NCBI GenBank assembly: GCA_019359495.1
Contig: JAHHHF010000010.1
Coordinates: 1 to 43,702, forward strand
DNA: 43,702 nucleotides
Source: Goleter apudmare HA4340-LM2
GTDB lineage: Bacteria > Cyanobacteriota > Cyanobacteriia > Cyanobacteriales > Nostocaceae
Direction of reading: 5' to 3'
This document shows positions 26,735 through 34,722 of this stretch, one piece after another; the stretch's first letter is position 1, and each line of letters starts with the position of its first letter. The position numbers were made by a program, and so were the translations under genes. A model generated the notes under the pieces. The model did no database searches. It was given only the letters and a program-made list of their open reading frames with translations, and had not been told where the DNA came from.

Positions 26735-28018
26735 ATGAATCCTGCCCTAACTAAAATCGGCGCTCAAATGTCCAACCTGACTGGCGTGCGAGCGATTATG
26801 AAGGATATTATTGAAACTTTAAAAGCTGGGGCAGGGCGGCAATTTATCAATTTGAGTGCCGGCAACCCGTTGATTTTACCAGAAGTAGAACAGTTGTGGC
26901 GGGATTGTACGGCGGAACTCTTAGCTAGTTCAGAATATGGTGAGGTGGTTTGTCGCTACGGATCAAGTCAAGGTTACGGGCCTTTTATTGAAGCGATCGC
27001 TAATGATTATAATCGCCGCTATGGGTTAAATTTAACTGAACGCAACATTTTAATTACCCCTGGTAGCCAAACTCTCTATTTCTATGCAGCTAACGCCTTT
27101 GGTGGACATACCACCAGTGGTGAACTTAAGCAAATTGTTCTGCCTCTGAGTCCTGATTACACTGGCTATGGTGGTGTTAGCCTCGTGCCAGAAGCATTAG
27201 TTGCATACAAACCATCCTTGGATATTGATGCACCTGCTCATAGATTCAAATACCGACCAGACTTTAGCCAAGTATCAATTACAGAACAAACTGGGTGTGT
27301 ATTATTTTCTCGTCCCTGTAACCCCACTGGCAACGTCCTCACCGACGAAGAAGTGAAAAAAATTGCCGACTTAGCGGCTGTTTACAATGTACCAGTGTTG
27401 GTGGATTCTGCCTATGCTCCTCCTTTCCCAGCGCTGAATTTTACCGACATGAACCTGATATTTCAAGAAAATATCATCCACTGCACAAGTTTATCCAAAG
27501 CCGGATTACCAGGAGAACGCATCGGGATTGCCATTGGAGATGAAAAACTCGTGGAATCGCTGGAATTTTTCCAAGCTAATGCCAGTTTACACTCCTCACG
27601 CTACGGACAAGCGATCGCCGCCCGCGCTATCAACTCCGGTGCCCTCACCCAAATTTCTGAGCAAGTGATTCGCCCCTTTTATCAAAATAAGTTCGCTGTT
27701 TTAGAAAATACTCTAGAAGCAGCAATGCCCAAGGATTTACCCTGGTTCTTACATCGCGGTGAAGGGGCTATTTTTGCTTGGTTGTGGTTACAGGATCTCC
27801 CAACTACAGATTGGGAATTCTACCAGGAACTGAAGCAAGTAGGTGTAATCGTTGTACCTGGTAGTACCTTCTTCCCTGGTTTAGAAGAAGAATGGTCCCA
27901 CAAACACCAATGCTTACGCATCAGTCTCACCGGTAGTGATGAAGAAATTGTGACTGGGATGCAGCGTTTAGCTAAGGTGGCTGAACAAGTGTATCAGTCC
28001 TCAGTTGTTAGAGCCTAG
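26735..28018 (+). CDS. avtA: valine-pyruvate aminotransferase (AvtA-type)
   Basis: A 427-residue fold-type I PLP aminotransferase, which by similarity to E. coli AvtA interconverts valine and 2-oxoisovalerate with alanine and pyruvate. Key residues are SRPCNPTGNVLTDEE (Asn in the PLP pocket near 196), DSAYAPPFP with Asp224/Tyr227, the Schiff-base Lys255 in TSLSKAGLPGERIG, and the C-terminal Arg in HQCLRISLTG. The ATG at 26735 matches the conserved start. The last codons run directly into a MITE at 28015, and its terminal repeat supplies the TAG stop, so the C-terminal few residues may differ from the ancestral protein. It fits functionally with ilvB in this window. Confidence 0.92.
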   Translation: MNPALTKIGAQMSNLTGVRAIMKDIIETLKAGAGRQFINLSAGNPLILPEVEQLWRDCTAELLASSEYGEVVCRYGSSQGYGPFIEAIANDYNRRYGLNLTERNILITPGSQTLYFYAANAFGGHTTSGELKQIVLPLSPDYTGYGGVSLVPEALVAYKPSLDIDAPAHRFKYRPDFSQVSITEQTGCVLFSRPCNPTGNVLTDEEVKKIADLAAVYNVPVLVDSAYAPPFPALNFTDMNLIFQENIIHCTSLSKAGLPGERIGIAIGDEKLVESLEFFQANASLHSSRYGQAIAARAINSGALTQISEQVIRPFYQNKFAVLENTLEAAMPKDLPWFLHRGEGAIFAWLWLQDLPTTDWEFYQELKQVGVIVVPGSTFFPGLEEEWSHKHQCLRISLTGSDEEIVTGMQRLAKVAEQVYQSSVVRA

Positions 28019-28177
28019 TAGTCTGTCAAGATAAAAATGATGGACTGTAGTGCGGGCATCTTGCCCGCGTGAGCGAGACAAAAATCCTCTTTTTAATCAA
28101 AATTTGAAAGACCCAGCAGGAAAGCGGGCATCTTGCCCGCGTGAGCGAGACTCAAAACAAAATTGACAGACTACTAG
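28015..28177. mobile_element. MITE family A, copy 2 (163 bp, internally duplicated)
   Basis: CTAGTAGTCTGTCAA (28015-28029) and TTGACAGACTACTAG (28163-28177) are perfect inverted ends. The hairpin block GCGGGCATCTTGCCCGCGTG with GAGCGAGAC occurs twice inside, separated by unrelated AT-rich sequence, making it 50 bp longer than copy 1. Its first bases include the avtA stop codon. Confidence 0.85.
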
Positions 28178-28276
28178 TACTGCTGCGCGTAATTTGTAAT
28201 TTCTATCCCATAAGCGTTTCATTGATTTGCAACGGGTGGTTGATTTCCGCCGTCTTGTATCATTTAGGTATTTAGA

Positions 28277-28939
28277 ATGAACAGCATTAGACGTAAAGCG
28301 CCTTCCCGCAAGGCAGAGGCGAAGGACGCGAAAAACGCCAAGAAACAGAGCCAGAGAGCTAATAATCCCCAATTCACAATTTCCCATCCCGATGAGTGGC
28401 TAGAAATTGGTAAGATTGTTGCACCTCAAGGGTTGTCTGGAGAAATGCGGGTTTATCCAGACTCAGATTTCCCTGAACGGTTTGAAGTACCAGGAAAACG
28501 CTGGTTGTTACGTCCTGAAGAAAAGGAACCCCAACCAATTGAATTACTGTCGGGACGTTATATTGATGGCAAAAACTTGTATGTGATCAAACTAGCTGGT
28601 GTAGACAACCGCAGCCAAGTTGAGGAGTTGCGGGGTTGTAAATTAATGGTACCAGCTAGCGATCGCCCGCAATTGGCAGAGGGCGAATATTACATCCCAG
28701 ATTTAATTGGCTTGTCAGTCTTTTTGCAAGCATCAGGTGAACTCGTGGGTACAGTGATAGATGTATTTTCCGCAGGTCATGATTTACTGGAAGTGAAATT
28801 CGATCCTGCTTTTGCTGGTGAGAAAAAACAAAAGACAGTTTTGATTCCCTTTGTGGAAGCGATCGCACCTGTCGTAGATTTACAGAGTCGGCGTGTAGAA
28901 ATTACACCACCACCTGGGTTATTGGAAATCAATAATTAG
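28277..28939 (+). CDS. rimM: ribosome maturation factor RimM
   Basis: A 220-residue 16S rRNA processing factor that binds ribosomal protein S19 and helps assemble the 30S head. The RimM N-domain begins at [20 protein letters not shown] (about 36-55) and the PRC-barrel part follows with [28 protein letters not shown] and [14 protein letters not shown]. The first 35 residues are an unusual lysine/alanine-rich extension ([14 protein letters not shown]). Its DNA (28295-28352) looks like the GCGAAGGACGCGAAA-type dispersed repeat of Nostoc, so it may be captured repeat sequence. No later in-frame ATG or GTG exists before the conserved domain, so the extension is probably translated. Confidence 0.93.
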   Translation: MNSIRRKAPSRKAEAKDAKNAKKQSQRANNPQFTISHPDEWLEIGKIVAPQGLSGEMRVYPDSDFPERFEVPGKRWLLRPEEKEPQPIELLSGRYIDGKNLYVIKLAGVDNRSQVEELRGCKLMVPASDRPQLAEGEYYIPDLIGLSVFLQASGELVGTVIDVFSAGHDLLEVKFDPAFAGEKKQKTVLIPFVEAIAPVVDLQSRRVEITPPPGLLEINN

Positions 28940-29853
28940 GCGATCTTTGATGCTCAACATCAAATGGGTAAGTAGCAGCGATTTTTTAGTTGAAAGCCTT
29001 GTAATATCTAACTTTTAGAATTTAATTGTCGATTAACCGCTATTAAGTACGGGAGTTACCAGCGCAGCTTGCTCAAGAAAGTTAAGTTGCAATAGTGACT
29101 GTTAAATAATAATACAGCGATCGCTTTCGATGCAAACAGTTCTGAGTTCCAACCCTGACGATTCTCGTTTCCAATTCGACAATCCCAAAAACGCCACTGA
29201 ATTCTTGGCTTTTCACAACCAACTTTCATCATTGGTTTAGGAGTCAAGTCTAATTTTGGGCAAGTTTTAGACTTTAGGCGCTGACTCAATCTTTAGCTCT
29301 ACTCCTCAACGGTTTATTGCTCTCATAAGCAACTACGGTTTCTTAGGAGGTTTTATTTTGCCCGTGTAAAAGGTTTGTTGACAATCATATTTTTACCTAG
29401 TTTTATTCTAGTGAAATTACTGTTATCTGGCTGAAATTTAGTAATTTTGATAGCACCAGTAATATCAATAAAAATCATTTAATTGTTGAGGAGCTTTGAG
29501 CTAATTTTTGATAAAATTGCTGAATTTTTCGCAAGAACCATGATTTATCAACAAAATCTTATTATTCTATCCATTAGATCATCAATACTCAAACCCTGAA
29601 ATTAGGAGGTATATATAGTTTATTTATAATGGTTTATAATCTAAATAATCATCCTCAAGATAGAAGAAATTTTCCGGTTGACAGCATAATTTTTTGCATA
29701 AATTTGTGCATTCTCAAGGTTACTGGTAATTTTTGAACATATATTGACGGAAGCAGAGATATACAAAGATATATCGCATTTGTTCAATTTATAACAGTCT
29801 GCTTAGATGGTTTGAACGTTTACGTTCAGCAACTACAGAGCTGGCTATAAGTA
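28940..29853. other. 914-bp intergenic region upstream of the CAP-domain genes
   Basis: AT-rich. It contains a 36-codon open frame at 29130-29240 with protein-like composition, a TTGACA near 29379, and a GGAGG at 29605 not followed by a well-placed start. The 77-codon minus-strand frame at 29056-29289 is antisense to the small frame and unsupported. No repeat family was recognised. The last 150 bp should hold the promoter of the first CAP gene. Confidence 0.4.
29130..29240 (+). CDS. possible small protein, 36 residues
   Basis: ATG at 29130 opens a frame with balanced composition (starts MQTVLSSNPDD; contains FQFDNPKNATEF). It has a HIP1 site just upstream but no clear Shine-Dalgarno. After its stop the same frame reads on with similar character (ending FIALISNYGFLGGFILPV) but broken by two more stops, so it could be the ruin of a longer gene. 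I do not recognise it. Low confidence as a working gene. Confidence 0.2.
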   Translation: MQTVLSSNPDDSRFQFDNPKNATEFLAFHNQLSSLV

Positions 29854-30561
29854 ATGATCAAAACAACAATTTACGGAATTGCTTTAGGAACTTTCGTTCT
29901 TACTAGTGGAGCGAATGCTGTTTCTGTAGCAGATCAAACTTCTATGCCGAAGTCTGAAAATGTAGCGAGTAATAATATCCAGGCTAGATATTATCCCAGA
30001 AGTAGAAGTTATCCTCGGCGTTCACCTTATCCCCAAGGTTCACCAAATAACTCTCAAGGTTCACCAAATAATTCTCAAGGTTCGCCAAATAACTCTCAAG
30101 GTTCGCCAAATAATTCTCAAGGCTCACCAAATAACTCTCAAGATTCACCAAATAACTCTCAAGGCTCACAATCTAGCGGCGATATCGCCTCTGTGGAAGC
30201 ATCAGTTTTACAGCAAATTAACAGCTACAGAGCTTCCCTAAATCTCCCTGCTCTCACACGTAACTCCGCCGCCGATGAGCAGGCAAGAATTCATAGTCAA
30301 AACATGGCTAGCGGTAAAGTTCCATTTAGTCATAACGGTGCTGATCAGCGATTTAAAGCAACTGGTATTACCTTCAAATCTGCCGCAGAAAATGTTGCAT
30401 ATAACAGTGATGGCGATCCTGCGACAAAGGCAGTTCAAGGTTGGCTTAAAAGTTCAGGGCATTTAGCCAATATCAAAGGAAATTTCAACCTCACAGGGAT
30501 TGGCGTTGCTAAGAGTGGTAACGGTAAATTTTACTTAACGCAAATTTTTGTGCTTTCTTAG
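29854..30561 (+). CDS. secreted CAP (SCP/PR1)-domain protein with GSPNNSQ repeats
   Basis: A 235-residue exported protein. A signal peptide (MIKTTIYGIALGTFVLTSGA) has likely cleavage near residue 22. A basic/aromatic stretch follows (RYYPRSRSYPRRSPYPQ), then six tandem heptads, five GSPNNSQ and one DSPNNSQ (residues 62-103), and a CAP domain from about 112 to the end. CAP signatures are INSYRASLNLPAL, ADEQARIHSQNMASG with the metal-site His, PFSHNG, AAENVAYN and HLANIKGNFNLTGIGVA. CAP proteins of bacteria are extracellular and mostly of unknown role; lipid or metal binding is known in eukaryotic relatives. A paralogue follows 485 bp downstream. The linker probably spans the envelope or sheath. 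Confidence 0.88.
   Translation: MIKTTIYGIALGTFVLTSGANAVSVADQTSMPKSENVASNNIQARYYPRSRSYPRRSPYPQGSPNNSQGSPNNSQGSPNNSQGSPNNSQGSPNNSQDSPNNSQGSQSSGDIASVEASVLQQINSYRASLNLPALTRNSAADEQARIHSQNMASGKVPFSHNGADQRFKATGITFKSAAENVAYNSDGDPATKAVQGWLKSSGHLANIKGNFNLTGIGVAKSGNGKFYLTQIFVLS
30037..30162 (+). repeat. six 21-bp tandem repeats in CAP gene 1
   Basis: Units of GGTTCACCAAATAACTCTCA plus A, starting at 30037, 30058, 30079, 30100, 30121 and 30142, differ by 0-2 synonymous or single changes. A seventh partial unit begins at 30163. Such arrays vary readily in copy number. Confidence 0.9.
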
Positions 30562-31046
30562 GTCTGCCAAATTCAAATCTAATGGTCTAGTAAGTAGCTC
30601 AGTGTTGAAAATTATCGTTATGACAAGGCAGGAGGGAAGAGGACTATAGCTTTGTTTATCTTTCTTAACTTAGTTTTGTTTTTTCCCACCGACTTACTTA
30701 CATTAATCGTTTGTAGTAAGCATTAAAGTGCTTACTACGAACTCGGATAAATTTTTGATACCAATTTTTTTTAGGATAATGTAGTGTCTATGACATTTAA
30801 TTAGTTGATACTACATTATCTTTTTATTGATTCATGAAATTTTCATATTTTTTCGGTAAAGGCGCGCATCTCAATCAAGACTAACCAGTTTAAGTATTAA
30901 AATTTGGAGGCGATTAATTGTATTTACTGACAATGACATGAAAAAAAAATTTAAGTTCATCAAGCCTTAATAGTATCCTAGTATATATTCTAGGAACTAT
31001 AAGGTAGAGTATAGGTCTTATAACTCTATAGGTTATGTAGTTCTCC
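30562..31046. other. spacer between tandem CAP genes with hairpins
   Basis: Contains a 10-bp perfect hairpin, GTAGTAAGCA/TGCTTACTAC (30713-30738, a dispersed Nostoc palindrome), an ATACCAATTT end at 30758 and a terminator at 30776-30826. The sequence after this terminator, TTTTTATTGATTCATGA, resembles the sequence after the terminator of the second CAP gene, where it leads into the RNase D start. This implies the duplicated block included that junction. No gene is visible. Confidence 0.55.
30776..30826 (+). terminator. terminator downstream of CAP gene 1
   Basis: ATAATGTAGTGTC (30776-30788) pairs with GATACTACATTAT (30807-30819) with one wobble, followed by CTTTTTA. It is related in sequence to the terminator after CAP gene 2. 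Confidence 0.65.
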
Positions 31047-31592
31047 ATGTTCCGACAGACTGCTTTTGGCGTTGCTTTAAGTACGCTTGTCCTTGCCAGT
31101 GAATTGACAACTGCTTCTTTTCCAGTCCACACTTCTACAAAAAAACCGATTCATCATCAACCGTTATCGATTAATGCAAATCAGGTTGCAACATCTACTA
31201 CTTTCAAAACTGCTGCTTTAGAAAAATCGGTTTTTGACCAAATTAATCGGTATCGCATTGCTCAGGGACTGCAAAAGTTGAAACTCAACGCAAACATCTC
31301 TAAACAGGCAAGGATTCATAGTCAAAATATGGCCAACGGTAAAGTCCCGTTTAGTCATCAAGGATTTGAACGGCGAGTAACTGCTATCCCCATCATCTAC
31401 AACAATGCAGCAGAAAATGTCGCTTTCAACCAGGGATACAGTAATCCGGCGTCCGAAGCTGTTAATGGTTGGCTTAATAGCCCTGGACATCTCCAGAATA
31501 TCAAAGGCAAGTACAATCTGACTGGGATTGGTGTTGCAGCCAATCAAAAGGGTGAAGTTTACCTCACACAAATTTTTTTACACGCGAGGTAG
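31047..31592 (+). CDS. secreted CAP (SCP/PR1)-domain protein, paralogue 2
   Basis: A 181-residue exported protein with a signal peptide (FGVALSTLVLASELTTAS) and a short linker in place of the heptad repeats. The CAP domain spans about 65-181: FDQINRYRIAQGLQKLKL, KQARIHSQNMANGKVPFSHQ, NAAENVAFNQG, HLQNIKGKYNLTGIGVAA and a final VYLTQIFL. The domain is closely similar to that of the preceding gene, clearly a tandem duplicate. The start could be the ATG at 31047, which gives a complete signal peptide. It is followed by a strong terminator. Function unknown beyond the extracellular CAP fold. Confidence 0.88.
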   Translation: MFRQTAFGVALSTLVLASELTTASFPVHTSTKKPIHHQPLSINANQVATSTTFKTAALEKSVFDQINRYRIAQGLQKLKLNANISKQARIHSQNMANGKVPFSHQGFERRVTAIPIIYNNAAENVAFNQGYSNPASEAVNGWLNSPGHLQNIKGKYNLTGIGVAANQKGEVYLTQIFLHAR

Positions 31593-31622
31593 ATTTAATT
31601 TCTGATTTTTTTGGACAAAAAT

Positions 31623-31670
31623 AATGTAGTGTCTAATAGGACTTTTGTCTGGTAGACACTGCATTTTTTA
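31623..31670 (+). terminator. terminator downstream of CAP gene 2
   Basis: AATGTAGTGTCTA (31623-31635) pairs with TAGACACTGCATT (31653-31665) with one wobble and runs into six T residues. It ends just before the RNase D start at 31682. Confidence 0.8.
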
Positions 31671-31681
31671 TTGAGTGATTC

Positions 31682-32311
31682 ATGACATTAGATGATTTCC
31701 AGGTGAGCGATCGCGATCTTAGTGATGCAGCCTTATCGCAGTATTTAGAATCTGAAGCGATCGCTGTCGATACTGAAACGATGGGATTATTGCCACAGCG
31801 CGATCGTTTGTGTCTCGTCCAACTGTGTAATTCAGAGGGGAAGGTGACTGTCATTCGCATTGCTAAAGGGCAAACCGACGCACCAAACCTCAAACGACTT
31901 TTAGAAGCTGTGAATGTCCAAAAAGTTTTCCACTTTGCACGGTTTGACATCGCCACCTTGCGTTATCACCTAGGAATTCAAGTCAACCCGGTTTTTTGCA
32001 CCAAGATAGCCAGTAAATTAGCCCGCACGTATACCAATCGTCACGGACTAAAAGATGTTGTGCAAGAGTTGGAAAAAATAGAACTCGATAAAAGTGCTCA
32101 AAGTTCTGATTGGGGGAATGCAGCTAATTTATCTGACAACCAACTCAATTATGCTGCTAACGATGTGCGCTACTTACTCAGTGTGCAGCAGAAACTTACC
32201 GAAATACTCAAACGAGAAGAACGCTGGCAATTAGCTCAAGAATGCTTTCAAGTTCTACCAACAATAGTATCTTTAGATTTGTTGCAATTCAAAGATTTAT
32301 TTGAACATTGA
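31682..32311 (+). CDS. RNase D-family 3'-5' exonuclease
   Basis: A 209-residue DEDDy exonuclease, which trims RNA 3' ends (tRNA and other structured RNA) with two metal ions. The four acidic positions are seen: Asp30 and Glu32 in AVDTETMGL (Exo I), Asp89 in FHFARFDIATL (Exo II), and Tyr157/Asp161 in YAANDVRYLL (Exo III). It consists of the catalytic domain only, without the HRDC domains of E. coli RNase D, which is the usual short form in cyanobacteria. The ATG directly follows the terminator of the CAP gene, so it must use a promoter within or near that region, or readthrough. Confidence 0.92.
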   Translation: MTLDDFQVSDRDLSDAALSQYLESEAIAVDTETMGLLPQRDRLCLVQLCNSEGKVTVIRIAKGQTDAPNLKRLLEAVNVQKVFHFARFDIATLRYHLGIQVNPVFCTKIASKLARTYTNRHGLKDVVQELEKIELDKSAQSSDWGNAANLSDNQLNYAANDVRYLLSVQQKLTEILKREERWQLAQECFQVLPTIVSLDLLQFKDLFEH

Positions 32312-32460
32312 AAAGTCAAGGGTCAATCCTTCTCCTTGTCCTGCCGGAGACGCTACGCGAACGGAGACACTAACGCGTAGCTTGCTTCCCCGGAAGAGTA
32401 CGGCTTCGCTCAGTGCGAGGGGTTAAGGGTAAGGGCACAGTCTATTCCCATGCCCCATGA

Positions 32461-32519
32461 CGCCACTTGCTACAAGTTGGGAAACCCGCCCACGGCGCTG
32501 TCTTCCCAAAGCAGTGGCT
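32461..32519. repeat. GC-rich dispersed repeat E, copy 2
   Basis: CGCCACTTGCTACAAGTTGG and GAAACCCGCCCACGGCGCTG match the blocks at 22195-22314. Upstream, about 32340-32420, lies related sequence with GGAGACGCTACGCGAACG. The spacer 32312-32536 is filled by these repeats. Confidence 0.6.
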
Positions 32520-32536
32520 CCCTCATGCCTCATGAC

Positions 32537-32986
32537 CTATTTTTGCAAGTTGTCTACATGATTTTGTATCCGAGATACAACGTTATAATCATCTGCACCG
32601 GCAGGTGTTTGTGATTCTATAATGCCCTCTGTTGGTCCACCAATAGCTTTCCATGCAGCAAGACCACCTTTGAGTTCAGATACATGCTCAAATCCAGCAG
32701 AACGCAGTGATTGTGCGGCTTGGGTGGTTTGTTCTTCAGTCGTACCGTAAACATAAATATCACGGCTTTTGTCCAGAGATGATGATGCTGTATGCACCAA
32801 TTCATCTATTGGTGTTGCCATTGCTCCCATAATGTGTCCTTCATTATAGGTTCTGCGATCGCTCACATCTAGGATGGTAAAAGCTGGTTCTCCCCATTCT
32901 AAACGCGACTTGAGTACATAAACATCAGACTGTGGTTCAATAGGAGGCTGTGAAGGAATAATACCATCTACCAAATTGTTAGCCAT
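32537..32986 (-). CDS. rhodanese-like domain protein lacking the catalytic cysteine
   Basis: A 149-residue single rhodanese-homology domain. The fold markers are present: FTILDVSDRRTYNEGHIMGA (CH2A, about 37-55), LDKSRDIYVY, and FEHVSELKGGLAAWKAIGG (CH2B). At the active-site loop, where functional sulfurtransferases have Cys-x5 after IYVYC, this protein has YVYGTTEEQTT, with Gly81 in the Cys position. It is therefore predicted not to form a persulfide and may act as a binding or regulatory domain. A C-terminal extension follows (about 122-149). It is single-copy here, divergent from a polysaccharide deacetylase gene. No signal peptide. Confidence 0.9.
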   Translation of the reverse strand: MANNLVDGIIPSQPPIEPQSDVYVLKSRLEWGEPAFTILDVSDRRTYNEGHIMGAMATPIDELVHTASSSLDKSRDIYVYGTTEEQTTQAAQSLRSAGFEHVSELKGGLAAWKAIGGPTEGIIESQTPAGADDYNVVSRIQNHVDNLQK

Positions 32987-33313
32987 AACTAGCCCTTGTT
33001 GATTACATAAATAGCAATTTAACGAAATATCTAGATTAAAATGCTCTTTCTTGAGAATGAATATTGTTAGATATATCTTTGGATGGAGTGATTTAAATGA
33101 TTTTAATCAATAAATCGATTTGAGATAGCAATCCCATTTGATTTAATAAAATTACAACACTCATATCACCGACTTCTTGAAGGAGTTGGTGATATTTTTA
33201 TGAATAATTTATGATAATTAACAAGAGGAGTAATACCGTTTTGGATTTTGAGTTTTAGACTTTTTATACCATCTTGGACTTGACAAATATCCTCTAAGTG
33301 ATGGGAAATTTAG
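32987..33313. other. divergent spacer with an orphan plus-strand terminator
   Basis: 327 bp between the rhodanese-like (minus) and deacetylase (plus) genes. A strong plus-strand terminator at 33163-33199 has no gene in front of it. A tiny frame at 33057-33113 (18 codons) lies upstream of it. The region may encode a small RNA or a leader/attenuator for the deacetylase gene. Confidence 0.4.
33163..33199 (+). terminator. orphan intrinsic terminator
   Basis: ATATCACCGACT (33163-33174) pairs with AGTTGGTGATAT (33184-33195) with one wobble and is followed by TTTTTA. It lies 115 bp upstream of the deacetylase start, and no plus-strand gene precedes it within the spacer. Confidence 0.65.
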
Positions 33314-33991
33314 ATGCAACTAGCTCCCCTATTTCCATTTGTTTACAAAATTCTCCAACCGACATTTCCCCAATGCTTATGGAGTGGCGATCGCTATTCT
33401 CAGAAGATCGCCCTGACATTTGATGATGGCCCTCATCCCCGATACACACCCCAAGTATTGGCAGTTTTAGAGCGTTACAATATCCAGGCGAGTTTTTTTT
33501 GGTTGGGGGCTTGTGTCCAGCGATCGCCGGAAATTGCTAAAGAGATATGCGATCGTGGACACTGGATTGGATTGCATGGCTACGATCATCGCTCGTTTCC
33601 CATGCTTTCCCCCATAAAACTCAAGGAAAGCTTAGAAAAGACCCAAGTTGCCATCCATCATGCCTGTAACCTGCTACCCGAACAAGTACGCGATGTTAGA
33701 CCGCCTAATGGTTTATTTACACCCAAAACTTTAGAACTATTTCTACAGTGGAATTATCGCCCAGTTATGTGGAGCGTTGTCCCCGAAGATTGGGCACTAC
33801 CAGGGGTTAGCACTGTGGTACAGCGAGTTATCAGGCAGGTCAAAAATGGTTCATTAATTGTATTGCATGATGGTGCTTGTGGTGGACAAGATGTTGTGGC
33901 AACAATTCAAATTTTGATTCCTCAACTCATACAGCAAGGCTATCAATTCGTCACTGTTGATACTCTATGGCAACAAAATAGAAAGAATTAG
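33314..33991 (+). CDS. polysaccharide deacetylase (NodB domain)
   Basis: A 225-residue CE4-family deacetylase that removes acetyl groups from a polysaccharide such as peptidoglycan or an exopolysaccharide. NodB motifs are clear: MT1 LTFDDGPHPRYTP with Asp37/Asp38, MT2 HGYDHRSFP with metal ligands His88/His92, MT3 RPPNGLFTP, MT4 around EDWALPG and MT5 SLIVLHDG. The N-terminal 25 residues are weakly hydrophobic without a clean signal peptide. It begins 115 bp after an intrinsic terminator and is convergent with the XRE gene. The exact substrate is unknown. Confidence 0.9.
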   Translation: MQLAPLFPFVYKILQPTFPQCLWSGDRYSQKIALTFDDGPHPRYTPQVLAVLERYNIQASFFWLGACVQRSPEIAKEICDRGHWIGLHGYDHRSFPMLSPIKLKESLEKTQVAIHHACNLLPEQVRDVRPPNGLFTPKTLELFLQWNYRPVMWSVVPEDWALPGVSTVVQRVIRQVKNGSLIVLHDGACGGQDVVATIQILIPQLIQQGYQFVTVDTLWQQNRKN

Positions 33992-34061
33992 GGGAATGGG
34001 GTAAGGGGAATCATTTATTATCTATTTTCTCCCCCTCTCCTCGCTCCCTGCTCCTCCGCCT

Positions 34062-34400
34062 CTATTCTCTCTGTCCCTGGGAAGCAACTTCAGTGTCAGG
34101 ACTAGCGGTTGAGGTAAGTACCTCATCAGTCCCTAATAAATCACGAATTTCGCTTAATGAACTGGGTGGTACAACTGACTCTTTTGGTAACTCGTTGACG
34201 TATTCAATTAGGTCTTCTACTTGGCAATTTAAAGCTTTGCAAAACCTAATGATTCTTTCTATGTGGTCTGTTCCAGTTCTACCGCTTTCCCAGTTCTGGA
34301 TAGTGCTTTCAGTGACGCCCACAAGACGCGACAACTCAAGCTGGGTTAGCCCTGCTTTTTCACGAAGCAAAGCGATCCTTGGTTTTGGCTTTTCTTTCAC
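34062..34400 (-). CDS. XRE-family helix-turn-helix transcriptional regulator
   Basis: A 112-residue DNA-binding protein. The HTH_3 (Cro/C1) domain covers about residues 9-65: IALLREKAGLTQLELSRLVG (helices 1-2), VTESTIQNWESGR (recognition helix) and a closing helix through VEDLIEYV. The last 40 residues are Ser/Thr/Glu-rich and probably disordered. Cyanobacteria carry several such short regulators of unknown target. It is convergent with the deacetylase (70-bp gap). The next gene upstream on the same strand, a PIN protein, is 322 bp away, so an operon is unlikely. Confidence 0.88.
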   Translation of the reverse strand: MKEKPKPRIALLREKAGLTQLELSRLVGVTESTIQNWESGRTGTDHIERIIRFCKALNCQVEDLIEYVNELPKESVVPPSSLSEIRDLLGTDEVLTSTASPDTEVASQGQRE

Positions 34401-34722
34401 AGGTACAGGACTTTTCTATTAATCTATAGTCGTAGATCGTAGCACCAAAAAAAACCTGCGCTTAAAAATCACCAGAAAAACTTTTGCTTAAACTCTTGAT
34501 ACCCATAATTTATTTAGGAAAAAAAATTTAAGTATCTGTCTCAAACCCTTGCTTTACTTAAGTCTTGTTTGCATTCAGCTATACAACTTTCATCCCTTAG
34601 TGGTGCATTCAGAATGACACTTTTTCAGATCATCAGAAGTTCATTCCAGGGTATGTGCAGCTTCCATATATTTTCTTGTAGCCAAAAATAAAACCATGAG
34701 TGCAAATCTTATTGTGTTGAAA
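34401..34722. other. 322-bp spacer between PIN and XRE genes
   Basis: AT-rich, without terminator or repeat. It should contain the minus-strand promoter of the XRE gene. Nothing else was recognised. Confidence 0.4.

Noticed and set aside
30037-30162. Regular 21-bp repeats as a possible CRISPR array
   Set aside because: The units are contiguous with no spacers and translate in frame as GSPNNSQ heptads.
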